From: an uncultured Bulleidia sp.
GTDB taxonomy: Bacteria; Bacillota_I; Bacilli_A; Erysipelotrichales; Erysipelotrichaceae
Assembly (NCBI GenBank): GCA_934754415.1
Contig: CAKVIS010000050.1
Coordinates: forward strand, 1 to 11,419
Direction of reading: 5' to 3'
Length of the DNA stretch: 11,419 nucleotides
Made by a program: the position numbers and the translations under genes. Below are positions 1 through 7,644 of this stretch, piece by piece (position 1 is the first letter of the stretch; each line of letters opens with the position of its first letter). The notes below the pieces were generated by a model. That model saw only the letters and a list, made by a program, of their open reading frames with translations. It did not search any database and was not told where the DNA came from.

Positions 1-330
1 GCTACAAAAGAAGATATAGAAAATGCACTGATGGAAGTAGGTCTGGATCCTCATGATACAAGAACCTATAGAAAATACTCTTTAGGTATGAAACAGAAGT
101 TAGGATTAGCATGCTGCTTCATGGAGAATCCGGATATCATCTTATTAGATGAACCATTTAATGCCTTGGATGAAGAAAGCGTAGAGAAGGTAAAGAAGAT
201 CATATTCAAACATAAGGAAAGAGGCGCTTTGATAGTTTTAGCCTGTCATGATGGAGAGTCTTTAAGTTCCTTATCTGATGAAATTATTCCTGTTGTAGAA
301 GGAAGAGTAAAAGAACCTGTTTTTAAGTAA
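1..330 (+). CDS. ABC transporter ATP-binding protein, C-terminal part (5' end outside window)
   Basis: The reading frame is open from base 1 and ends at TAA 328-330, so this is the last 109 codons of a longer gene. It hydrolyses ATP to drive a membrane transporter on the cytoplasmic face. Visible motifs in order are the ABC signature (YSLGMKQ, bases about 76-96), Walker B with catalytic glutamate (IILLDEP), the D-loop (NALD) and the H-loop histidine (LACHD). Walker A lies off the left edge. The SLGMKQ form and the short tail after the H-loop resemble ABC-2/bacitracin-type export ATPases, but the substrate cannot be told. A terminator follows directly, so this is the last gene of its transcript. 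Fold assignment is sure; subfamily is inferred. Confidence 0.9.
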   Translation, partial: ATKEDIENALMEVGLDPHDTRTYRKYSLGMKQKLGLACCFMENPDIILLDEPFNALDEESVEKVKKIIFKHKERGALIVLACHDGESLSSLSDEIIPVVEGRVKEPVFK

Positions 331-336
331 AGGATG

Positions 337-369
337 AACGATGAGTATCTTGCTTATCGTTTTTCTTTT
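337..369 (+). terminator. Intrinsic terminator of the ABC transporter gene
   Basis: A 9-bp stem (AACGATGAG with CTTATCGTT, one G-U pair) with a 7-nt loop is followed by TTTCTTTT. It begins 6 bases after the ABC stop codon on the same strand. Together with the next terminator it fills most of the 331-478 gap, in which I see no gene. Confidence 0.75.
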
Positions 370-390
370 GGAAAAGACTTTTTAATGACA

Positions 391-432
391 AAGAAAAAAT
401 ACCTGGCAGTATTGAACATTACTGTCAGGTAT
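391..432 (-). terminator. Intrinsic terminator of the MATE gene
   Basis: On the minus strand, a 13-position stem (arms 399-411 and 420-432, one mismatch, 8-nt loop) is followed by a run of six T. It lies about 45 bases beyond the MATE stop codon. The stem would also form in a plus-strand transcript, but the T-run serves the minus strand. Confidence 0.75.
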
Positions 433-478
433 ATACATTCTTAATAGTGTTATGATGAAGATATTGTATAAGTAACAA

Positions 479-1834
479 TTATTTCTCTTCTTTTTTCCAG
501 TATCCTGTCAGATAGAAAACTCCACCTATGACAAGTGGCATAAATCCTGCAAGGGCATCTCCTAACCAGAATCCCTTAGGGCCCATGTTTAACAGCCATC
601 CAAGAAGATAAGCTAATCCTACACGTGCAATCATACCATCCAGAATAGCTACACAAAGATTTAATTTGGAGTTGCCGGATCCGTTGATGATGCCAAAAGC
701 AAAACATCTTGTAGCTGCTCCAAAGAAATTCAGGATAGCAGGTAAGATGATGACAGAAGCCTGTGCAAGAACATCCGCATCAGAGGTAAACATTCCAAAG
801 ATCATATCTGGATCATATTTAATTACAATACTTCCGATAATAGCTAATACAAGAGATCCACCAAATGCCCAGGCAAGAATCTTTGGTACACGATGATACT
901 TTTTAGCACCAAGGTTCTGACCAATCATACTTGCTGCGGCTGTAGTGATGGAGTTGGACATGATACCCATCATCATATTCAGCTTGCTGATAATACCTGC
1001 AATAGCACTGTAGATGATACCGAAGGAGTTTACCCATGCTGCAACTACTGTCTGAGAAATAGAAATGGAAGCAGATTGTAAAGCCATTGGTATACCTAAT
1101 GCAGAAATCTTTGCCATTGCCTGTCCATCTGGTTTGAAGCTTTGTAATTTAAAATCAAATCCGAAGTCTTCCTTACGTCTGTACAGATACACAAATGCAA
1201 ACAGGAAACTGAAAGATTGACCAATGACAGTTGCCCATGCTGCGCCTGCTACTTCCATATGCAGGTAAGCTACAAAGACAATATCCAGAACTATATTGAT
1301 GACAGCTGCAATCGCTACAAACATAAACGGTCTTTTAGAATCTCCCATACCTCTCATGATGGCAGAAACAACATTATATCCGTAGATGAAAATCAATCCC
1401 AGAATACAGATAACTGTATAATCCATGGTGTAATCATATGCTTCAGCAGGGGTGTTTACTAACTGTAATAAAGTATCTCTGAAGATATAACAGCCTGCTG
1501 AAATGATTAGAGCTATAGTAAATAACAGAGTAAATAATGTACCAATTGTTTTCTTTATAGCTTCATGATCTTTTCTTCCTACTTCTCTTGCGATGATGAC
1601 CTGTCCTGCTCCTGAAAAGCCCATGGCCACAAATGTTAACAGGTGAAGAATATTTCCTCCTGTACTGACGGCAGACATGCCGGATCCTCCAATCACCTGC
1701 CCTACAACAATCATATCTACAATATTGTAAATAGCCTGTAAGGCATTGGACACAAATAACGGAGCAGCAAAAGCAAACAGCAACTTAGGGACTGAACCTT
1801 CTGTCAGATCTTTTACCATTGTATTTTTACTCAT
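479..1834 (-). CDS. MATE-family multidrug/Na+-coupled efflux transporter
   Basis: This 451-residue protein is of normal length for the MATE (multidrug and toxic compound extrusion) family, which exports cationic compounds across the cytoplasmic membrane using a Na+ or H+ gradient. After a short polar N-terminus comes the family-typical opening helix with AAPLF...NALQAIYNIVDMIVVGQ, and the second half restarts with the related GIPMALQSASISISQTVVAAWV, consistent with two six-helix bundles. The sequence is strongly hydrophobic with about twelve predicted segments by eye and a lysine-rich C-terminus (KKEEK). The start is supported by an AGAGGAGGT ribosome site (complement of 1840-1848) five bases upstream. 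It is transcribed alone, divergently from the alcohol dehydrogenase. The drug range cannot be inferred; NorM-like and DinF-like branches are both possible. Confidence 0.92.
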   Translation of the reverse strand: MSKNTMVKDLTEGSVPKLLFAFAAPLFVSNALQAIYNIVDMIVVGQVIGGSGMSAVSTGGNILHLLTFVAMGFSGAGQVIIAREVGRKDHEAIKKTIGTLFTLLFTIALIISAGCYIFRDTLLQLVNTPAEAYDYTMDYTVICILGLIFIYGYNVVSAIMRGMGDSKRPFMFVAIAAVINIVLDIVFVAYLHMEVAGAAWATVIGQSFSFLFAFVYLYRRKEDFGFDFKLQSFKPDGQAMAKISALGIPMALQSASISISQTVVAAWVNSFGIIYSAIAGIISKLNMMMGIMSNSITTAAASMIGQNLGAKKYHRVPKILAWAFGGSLVLAIIGSIVIKYDPDMIFGMFTSDADVLAQASVIILPAILNFFGAATRCFAFGIINGSGNSKLNLCVAILDGMIARVGLAYLLGWLLNMGPKGFWLGDALAGFMPLVIGGVFYLTGYWKKEEK

Positions 1835-1930
1835 AGTTTACCTCCTCTTTACATAATACCATTTAGTGTAACACACATTTTTTACATTCTTTGATGTATA
1901 CAGGACGATTGGAATTTTGTATCACAATAT

Positions 1931-1959
1931 TTGAGCATCTTATAAAAGACAAACATAAT
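1931..1959 (+). promoter_or_regulatory. Candidate promoter of the alcohol dehydrogenase
   Basis: TTGAGC (1931-1936) and CATAAT (1954-1959) are separated by 17 bases and lie about 40 bases before the start codon. An alternative is the extended -10 TGATAAAAT at 1964-1972, which has no clear -35. The 1835-2000 gap is the shared upstream region of two divergent genes; I found no convincing minus-strand promoter for the MATE gene in it. Confidence 0.4.
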
Positions 1960-2000
1960 TTCGTGATAAAATCACATCTGTAAGAAAGAGGTATGACGAT

Positions 2001-3167
2001 ATGTTGAACTTTACACATGATATTCCGACAAAGATGCATTTTGGTAAGGGTGCTATTGCTCATTTGGATGAATCATTAAGACCGTTTGGTAAGAATGTAT
2101 TATTAGCGTATGGTGGAGGATCCATCAAAAAGATAGGTTTATATGATGAAATCATGTCTATCCTGAAAGAGGGTGGATATACTGTTGTTGAATGTGGAGG
2201 TATTGAACCTAATCCTAGAATTACATCAGTAGAAAAGGGTGTTGCGTTATGTAAAGAACACCATATTGATGTAGTACTTGCGGCAGGTGGAGGAAGCACC
2301 ATTGACTGTGCCAAGGCTATCTGTGCAGGTGTGTACTATGAAGGTAACTTATGGGAAATGGTACAGAAACATGAAGGATTACGTAAGGCTTTACCTTTGG
2401 TAGATATTCTGACATTGAGTGCTACAGGCAGTGAATTTGATGATGGTGGTGTGATTTCCAATCTCGAAACAAAAGAAAAACTAGGAAATACATTTACATT
2501 CCCATCTGTTTCTATCTGTGATCCTGTCTATACATACTCCGTATCTAAATATCAGACAGCTGCAGGTTCTGCAGATATTATGTCTCATATTTTTGAAGGC
2601 TATTTCTCCAGAACCATGGATTCTGACTTATCCGATGGTATTGCTGAAACTATACTGAAGTCAGTTATGAAGAATCTTCCTGTTGCTTTGGAACAGCCTG
2701 ACAATTATGAAGCACGTGCTAATTTAATGGCAGATTCTTCTATTGCATGTTCCGGTATTCCTGAATATGGTAAACAATCTACAGGTTGGCCATGTCATGC
2801 GATGGAACATGAATTAAGTGCGTATTATGATATTACGCATGGTGTGGGATTAGCTATTTTAACACCTAGATGGATGCGGTATATCTTACAGAAGGATCCT
2901 ACAAGCAAACCAAGATTTGTGAAGTTTGCCAAGAATGTTATGGGAATGGATACTCCTGATGAAGATGCACTCATTAAGGATTCTATTGATGCTCTGGAAA
3001 AGTTCTTTAAAGACTGTGGTATTCCTTCCACATTAACTGAACTTAACATCAATGAAGAACACTTTAAGGAAATGGCTGAACATGCTAACAGAAATGACAG
3101 ACTTGCAAATGCATTTGTACCATTAACAGCAGAAGACATTGTAAATATCTATAAAGCTTGTCTGTAA
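2001..3167 (+). CDS. Iron-containing alcohol dehydrogenase (butanol dehydrogenase/YqhD-like)
   Basis: This 388-residue cytoplasmic oxidoreductase of the group III metal-dependent family interconverts an aldehyde and an alcohol with NAD(P)H. The N-terminal dinucleotide domain shows GGGS (38-41) and AAGGGSTID (95-102); GGGS is the form seen in NADPH-using YqhD/BDH enzymes. The metal ligands fit D192 and H196 (ADIMSH), H266 and H280 (CHAMEH...ITHG, 14 apart), matching the D-X3-H and H-X13-H spacing of the family. An AAGAAAGAGG ribosome site at 1982-1991 supports the start. It has its own promoter region and a strong terminator, so it is monocistronic and separate from the CRISPR locus. A fermentative NADPH-dependent butanol or aldehyde reductase is likely; the physiological substrate is unknown. 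Confidence 0.93.
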   Translation: MLNFTHDIPTKMHFGKGAIAHLDESLRPFGKNVLLAYGGGSIKKIGLYDEIMSILKEGGYTVVECGGIEPNPRITSVEKGVALCKEHHIDVVLAAGGGSTIDCAKAICAGVYYEGNLWEMVQKHEGLRKALPLVDILTLSATGSEFDDGGVISNLETKEKLGNTFTFPSVSICDPVYTYSVSKYQTAAGSADIMSHIFEGYFSRTMDSDLSDGIAETILKSVMKNLPVALEQPDNYEARANLMADSSIACSGIPEYGKQSTGWPCHAMEHELSAYYDITHGVGLAILTPRWMRYILQKDPTSKPRFVKFAKNVMGMDTPDEDALIKDSIDALEKFFKDCGIPSTLTELNINEEHFKEMAEHANRNDRLANAFVPLTAEDIVNIYKACL

Positions 3168-3193
3168 GAAACAGAACAGCTAAAGAATTACAC

Positions 3194-3225
3194 AACAGGT
3201 GATTGTCATAATCATCTGTTTTTTT
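3194..3225 (+). terminator. Intrinsic terminator after the alcohol dehydrogenase
   Basis: An 11-bp stem (AACAGGTGATT with AATCATCTGTT, one G-U pair) with a 5-nt loop is followed by five T after the TT that closes the stem. It separates the dehydrogenase transcript from the CRISPR-Cas locus. Confidence 0.88.
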
Positions 3226-3303
3226 GGATTATGAAAGAGATTTTTTGCTTTTCATAGAATAAAAAATATAAATATATCATTATTTTTTCTATCAGGCACA
3301 ATT

Positions 3304-3333
3304 TTGGCACCCACGTGGTATTATGAATATAGT
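3304..3333 (+). promoter_or_regulatory. Candidate cas operon promoter with an internal CCACGTGG palindrome
   Basis: TTGGCA (3304-3309) and TATAGT (3328-3333) are 18 bases apart; an alternative extended -10 TGGTATTAT lies at 3316-3324. The perfect 8-bp palindrome CCACGTGG (3311-3318) sits between the boxes, where a repressor could bind. Transcription would start near 3340 and give cas9 a leader of about 195 bases that runs antisense through the tracrRNA gene. Between the upstream terminator and this promoter (3226-3303) I see only AT-rich sequence with a weak inverted repeat (TATGAAA/TTTCATA, 3230-3256). I found no better plus-strand promoter nearer to cas9. Confidence 0.45.
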
Positions 3334-3364
3334 GTATTTAAAAACCAATGATAATGCTGATGGC

Positions 3365-3392
3365 AAAAGAAAAAACTCTCCGTCGAGAGTTT
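3365..3392 (-). terminator. tracrRNA intrinsic terminator
   Basis: On the minus strand, AAACTCTC pairs with GAGAGTTT (8 bp, arms 3385-3392 and 3373-3380, 4-nt loop); the T-run (complement of 3370-3375) overlaps the end of the stem. It fixes the 3' end of the tracrRNA at about 3368-3370. Confidence 0.85.
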
Positions 3393-3479
3393 ATCGTTCA
3401 CACATTGTGAATTCGGATAACCGATAATTTCGCTAAAAGCTTATTTGAACTTAGCTGTGTAATTTCTGCTTTCTAAAGC
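3368..3479 (-). ncRNA. tracrRNA: tracrRNA of the type II-A system
   Basis: On the minus strand this RNA of about 110 nt begins with an anti-repeat. The plus strand at 3444-3479 carries the array repeat in matching blocks TTTGA, AGCTGTGTAATTTCTGCT (18 of 18) and TTCTAAAGC (9 of 9). The crRNA CG between the last two blocks has no partner, and tracr AAGU faces a single crRNA G, giving the lower stem - bulge - upper stem layout of II-A guides. After the anti-repeat follow a nexus-like segment (GCUUUUAGC), a 4-bp hairpin (UCGG/CCGA), a 6-bp hairpin (UUCACA/UGUGAA, 3397-3411) and a terminator hairpin. Its role is to pair with pre-crRNA for RNase III processing and to anchor the guide in Cas9. Ends are predicted from promoter and terminator, not measured. 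Confidence 0.93.
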
Positions 3480-3485
3480 AATTAA

Positions 3486-3514
3486 TTTATAGTCTATTTT
3501 CAAATAAATGTCAA
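3486..3514 (-). promoter_or_regulatory. tracrRNA promoter
   Basis: Reading the minus strand, a perfect -35 TTGACA (complement of 3509-3514) and -10 TATAAA (complement of 3486-3491) are exactly 17 bases apart. The start would fall at about 3479-3481, at the first base of the anti-repeat. This is the strongest promoter in the window and predicts abundant, constitutive tracrRNA of the short form. Confidence 0.88.
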
Positions 3515-3519
3515 TAGGT

Positions 3520-3531
3520 AGAAAGGAAGAG
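3520..3531 (+). promoter_or_regulatory. cas9 ribosome binding site that decides the start
   Basis: AGAAAGGAAGAG ends four bases before ATG 3535, with AGGA seven bases away. The upstream in-frame ATG at 3508 has no such site before it. Confidence 0.8.
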
Positions 3532-3534
3532 TAT

Positions 3535-6500
3535 ATGAAAAAGAACGGAAACAATCAAAAAGCAGGAGAATACTATCTAGGATTAGATGTGGGCACAAGC
3601 TCCTGTGGATGGGCTGTTACTGACAAAGAGTACAATCTATCCAAATTTAAAGGAAAGCACATGTGGGGTGCCCGTCTGTTTGATGAGGCGCAAGATGCTT
3701 CTGCAAGAAGGCTCGCAAGAGGTACAAGAAGAAGGCTGGAACGTACAAAGAAGCGTTTATTATTGTTGGAAACACTATTTAATAATGAAATTATGAAAAA
3801 GGATCCAGCGTTCTTTATTAGAATGCATGACAGTAATTTATATGCAGAAGATAAAACGGATAGTGCATGTCATTATGCTTTGTTTAATGATCCTGATTAC
3901 ACAGATAAAGATTATCTTACACAATATCCAACTATTTATCATTTAAGACAGGAATTATTGCACTCAACAGAACCTCATGATGTAAGGCTGGTATTTTTAG
4001 CTATACATCATATCTTGAAAAGCAGAGGTCATTTCTTATATGAAGCATCTGATTCTGATGATGCTAAAACATTAGACATGTCTATTGCAGATTTTAAAGA
4101 ATATCTTGCAGGAAAGGATATTTCTTTTGAACCTGAAGATATAAAGGCATTCAAAGATATTTTGATGAGTCAGAAAAACAGAACAGAAAAAGCAAAAGAG
4201 TTGAAAGTAGCTTATGGTGAAGTTAAACAATCAGAAGATTCTGCAGTAGATATGGTTTCATTGCTGGAGCTTTTCTCTGGTAAGAAGGTAGATTTATATA
4301 AACTCTTTAAAGAAGATGATTTAAAAGAAGCTGAAATCAAGAGTGTTTCTTTATTGGATGATTTAGACAGTCAATATGATCTTCTTTCTGATATCCTGGA
4401 AGATAATGTGCAGGTAATTTTTGATGCTAAAGAAATCTATGATTTAGCAAGATTAAATCAAATACTTGGTGAGGATGCCTATCTTTCCGATGCCAAAGTC
4501 AGATTGTATAATAAAAATAAGGGTAAGCATGAGTCTGAAGACAAGCAAAAGGGTGATTTGAGAATCTTGAAAGATTTCTTTATCAGAAAACTGGAAGCAC
4601 AGGAAATTACAAAAGATACTTATGATTTAATCTTTAATGTTAAGAATGATAAGACTCATAATTTACCTTCTTATATTGGGAAATCCGATAAAATGTGTTC
4701 TCAGGAAGATTTCTGTAAATTCTTAAAGAAATATACCGGAGAAATGAAGGACTCTGAGAATGAAGAAGAAAGAAGAGTTTATACGGAAATTGAGAATGGT
4801 ACATTCTTAACAAAACTGAAAGGTAAAGAAAATGGTTTGGTACCATATCAGTTACAATTGAAAGAATTGAAGAAGATTTTAAACAATGCAAAAACATACC
4901 TTCCTTTCCTGTCAGAAAAAGGTAAAGATGGTATTACAACAGAAGATAAGATTATCAGTTTATTGACTTTCAGAATTCCTTATTATGTAGGACCTTTAGC
5001 AAAGCCTGCTGATTCCAATAAAGCATGGCTTGAAAGAAAAGATGAAGTTATTTATCCTTGGAATTTTACAGAAGTTGTAGATCTTCAGGCAAGTGCTAAA
5101 AAGTTCATGAAGAATCTGATTGGTAAATGTACCTATACAGGTGAACCGGTTCTCCCAAAGGATTCTTTGCTTTACAGTAAATATACTGTACTGAATGAAA
5201 TAAATAATCTGAAGGTGAACGGACATCCGATTTCTGTGGAAAATAAACAGAAAATCTATACTGATTTATTCTTAAATAATAAGAAAAAACTGACTAAGAA
5301 AGCCATTAAAAACTACATGCTTGCTAATGGTATGATTGAAGATGAAGATAAAGATGAAATATCAGGTGTGGATGATCAGATTAATTCCAATATGAAATCC
5401 TACCATGACTTTAAGAATATTCTTGCTAAAACCAATAATAAGCAACAGGTCGAAGATATTATTGAACATATTCTTGTATATGGATCTGATAAAAAGATGC
5501 TGAAACAATGGCTGGATCAGCATACAGAAGGCCTGGATGAAAGCGATAAGAAACATGTTCTGCGTCTGAACTATAAAGACTGGGGAAGAGTGTCTGAAGA
5601 ATTCCTGACAAAAGTCTATCATACTGATAAGAAGACGGGTGAAATGTTCAACATCATGGATATGTTATGGAACACCAATAACAACCTGATGATGTTAATG
5701 ACAAAACCATATGACTTTAATTCAGAAGCAAAACAATATCGTGATGAACACTTTGGTTTACAGAATTCCTTGAAGGATAAACTGGATGAATTGTATATTG
5801 CTCCTGCAGTAAGAAGAAGTATCTGGCAGACAATGCGTATTGTAGATGAAATTGTGGACATCAAGAAATCTGCTCCAGAGAAAATCTTTATTGAAATGGC
5901 ACGTACTAGTTCCAAGGAGATGGAGAAAAAACGCACGGAATCCAGAAAAGAACAATTGAAAAAACTCTATGTTTCCTGTAAGGAACAGGCAAAAGAATTA
6001 ACTCCTGATTTTGATGAACTGCAAGAACGTCTGGATAAAGAAACAGATCAGCATTTAAGAAGCGATAAGCTCTATCTCTATTACACACAGATGGGGAAAT
6101 GTATGTATACAGGTGAGCCTATAGACCTTGCAATGTTGCTTGGAAATGATCAGACATATGATATTGACCATATTTTCCCTCAGTCTAAAGTCATCGATGA
6201 TAGTCTTGATAACAGAGTTCTGGTACGGAGCGTAGAAAATCGTGATAAGACAGACCATTACCCAATTAATGAAGATGTCAGAAAAAAGATGTATTCTTTC
6301 TGGACGCTTTTACATGAGAAGAAACTAATCTCAGATAAGAAATATAACAGACTGAAAAGAGCAACACCTCTTACTGAAGATGAATTATCTCAGTTTGTAC
6401 AAAGACAGATTGTAGAAACACAGCAGTCCACAAAAGCACTGGCAACTATATTAAATGCAGAATATCCTGATACTAAAATTGTGTATTCCAAGGCAGGAAA

Positions 6501-7641
6501 TGTTTCAAGATTCAGACAGACATATCAGATTCCAAAATTCAGAAATGTTAATGATTACCACCACGCAAAAGATGCCTATCTGAATATTGTTGTTGGTAAT
6601 GTGTTTGATACAAAGTTCACTGAAAACTTCTTTAAGCGTATTATGGAAGAACAGGATAAATACAGTTTAAACAGAGTGTTTGAATTTAATACTCCTGGTG
6701 CGTGGGTTGCTCCAACACATAAGGAAAGCGGAAAGTACAGAATTCATCAGGATAAATCTGTTCTTACTGGCACCATTCAGACTGTATATAAATATGTATA
6801 CAAGAATACTCCGATTGTTACCTTTGCTCCATATCAGCAAAAAGGTGAACTGTATGATCTTCAAATCATGCCAAAAGGAAAGGGTCAATTACCAATTAAA
6901 CAAGGTTTAGATATCAATAAATACGGTGGATACAATAAAATTACAGGTTCTTATTTCTTTGTGGCAGAATATACAGACAAAAAGAAGAGAGTCAGAGCTA
7001 TCCTTCCTGTATACCTGTATGCATTAAAAGAATATGAAAAAGATCCAATCGCTTACTGCAAAGATATACTCCACCTTGAGGAACCAAGAATCATTGTGAA
7101 GAAGATATTGAATTCGGCTTTGTTTGAGTTGAATGGTTCTAGGGTTATGCTTACAGGTCGTACCAACGATTATTATGTTTGCAAACATGCATATGAATTT
7201 GCAATTGACGATGAGCATTCTTCATATTTAAAGGCATTAAACAAATATATGATGAGATGTGCTGTGGCTAAGAAAGAACTTGAGATTACTAAATATGATG
7301 TGATATCTCGAGAGAGCAATGTGAGAATGTATAAATGGCTAGAGGGTCGATTAAAATCATCACCTTATTTAGCTTTATATTATGGTGTGGTAAAAGATTT
7401 AGAAAAGGCAAATGATAAATTTAACGATTTTGGATGTCAAAAACAAGCTGAACTTATTTGCGAAATGATAAAACTTTTTAAATGTGATAGACAAAGCGCA
7501 CATTTAGAAGAACTAACGAAAAAGAAATCATCAGGAATTATTATTTTTAATAATAAAATAAGTAATCTTACTTCTGCATATCTCATCAATCAATCTGTAA
7601 CAGGTCTTTATGAAGTGAAAGTAGATTTATTGAAAGGATAA
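3535..7641 (+). CDS. cas9: Cas9 RNA-guided endonuclease (type II-A)
   Basis: This is the effector that cuts DNA matched by crRNA:tracrRNA next to a PAM. I take ATG 3535 (1368 aa) rather than ATG 3508 because AAGGAAG (3523-3529) sits at ideal spacing before it, and the nine residues upstream overlap the tracrRNA promoter. Domains in order: RuvC-I with D18 (YLGLDVGTSSCGWAV); arginine-rich bridge helix about 57-90; helical REC lobe to about 740; RuvC-II with E787 (IFIEMA); HNH with D878, H879 and N902 (DIDHIFPQS...); RuvC-III with H1010 and D1013 (YHHAKDAYLN); then the PAM-interacting domain, ending INQSVTGLYEVKVDLLKG. All catalytic residues align with S. pyogenes D10, E762, H840, N863, H983 and D986. 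The segment aligned with its PAM-reading R1333/R1335 has no arginine, so an NGG preference should not be assumed. By memory, its sequence resembles Clostridia and Erysipelotrichia Cas9 proteins. Confidence 0.98.
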   Translation: MKKNGNNQKAGEYYLGLDVGTSSCGWAVTDKEYNLSKFKGKHMWGARLFDEAQDASARRLARGTRRRLERTKKRLLLLETLFNNEIMKKDPAFFIRMHDSNLYAEDKTDSACHYALFNDPDYTDKDYLTQYPTIYHLRQELLHSTEPHDVRLVFLAIHHILKSRGHFLYEASDSDDAKTLDMSIADFKEYLAGKDISFEPEDIKAFKDILMSQKNRTEKAKELKVAYGEVKQSEDSAVDMVSLLELFSGKKVDLYKLFKEDDLKEAEIKSVSLLDDLDSQYDLLSDILEDNVQVIFDAKEIYDLARLNQILGEDAYLSDAKVRLYNKNKGKHESEDKQKGDLRILKDFFIRKLEAQEITKDTYDLIFNVKNDKTHNLPSYIGKSDKMCSQEDFCKFLKKYTGEMKDSENEEERRVYTEIENGTFLTKLKGKENGLVPYQLQLKELKKILNNAKTYLPFLSEKGKDGITTEDKIISLLTFRIPYYVGPLAKPADSNKAWLERKDEVIYPWNFTEVVDLQASAKKFMKNLIGKCTYTGEPVLPKDSLLYSKYTVLNEINNLKVNGHPISVENKQKIYTDLFLNNKKKLTKKAIKNYMLANGMIEDEDKDEISGVDDQINSNMKSYHDFKNILAKTNNKQQVEDIIEHILVYGSDKKMLKQWLDQHTEGLDESDKKHVLRLNYKDWGRVSEEFLTKVYHTDKKTGEMFNIMDMLWNTNNNLMMLMTKPYDFNSEAKQYRDEHFGLQNSLKDKLDELYIAPAVRRSIWQTMRIVDEIVDIKKSAPEKIFIEMARTSSKEMEKKRTESRKEQLKKLYVSCKEQAKELTPDFDELQERLDKETDQHLRSDKLYLYYTQMGKCMYTGEPIDLAMLLGNDQTYDIDHIFPQSKVIDDSLDNRVLVRSVENRDKTDHYPINEDVRKKMYSFWTLLHEKKLISDKKYNRLKRATPLTEDELSQFVQRQIVETQQSTKALATILNAEYPDTKIVYSKAGNVSRFRQTYQIPKFRNVNDYHHAKDAYLNIVVGNVFDTKFTENFFKRIMEEQDKYSLNRVFEFNTPGAWVAPTHKESGKYRIHQDKSVLTGTIQTVYKYVYKNTPIVTFAPYQQKGELYDLQIMPKGKGQLPIKQGLDINKYGGYNKITGSYFFVAEYTDKKKRVRAILPVYLYALKEYEKDPIAYCKDILHLEEPRIIVKKILNSALFELNGSRVMLTGRTNDYYVCKHAYEFAIDDEHSSYLKALNKYMMRCAVAKKELEITKYDVISRESNVRMYKWLEGRLKSSPYLALYYGVVKDLEKANDKFNDFGCQKQAELICEMIKLFKCDRQSAHLEELTKKKSSGIIIFNNKISNLTSAYLINQSVTGLYEVKVDLLKG

Positions 7642-7644
7642 ATT

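Noticed and set aside
1863..2063. Minus-strand open frame across the MATE-dehydrogenase gap
   Set aside because: No ribosome site, cysteine-rich low-complexity translation, and overlap with the dehydrogenase start; it looks like a chance frame.
479..3167. MATE pump and alcohol dehydrogenase as CRISPR-associated accessory genes
   Set aside because: Each has its own regulatory region and terminator, and the dehydrogenase terminator cleanly separates them from the cas locus; both are common metabolic or transport genes.
3226..3303. A possible small RNA or second terminator in the AT-rich stretch (TATGAAA/TTTCATA)
   Set aside because: The stem is 7 bp and AT-only with a 13-nt loop and no T-run after it; not enough to call.
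3444..3479. A stray degenerate CRISPR repeat upstream of cas9
   Set aside because: It is followed on the minus strand by hairpins and a terminator and preceded by a minus-strand promoter, so it is the tracrRNA anti-repeat rather than an orphan repeat.
3508..3534. Upstream in-frame ATG giving a nine-residue longer Cas9
   Set aside because: The extension overlaps the tracrRNA -35 box, has no ribosome site before it, and a strong site precedes ATG 3535.
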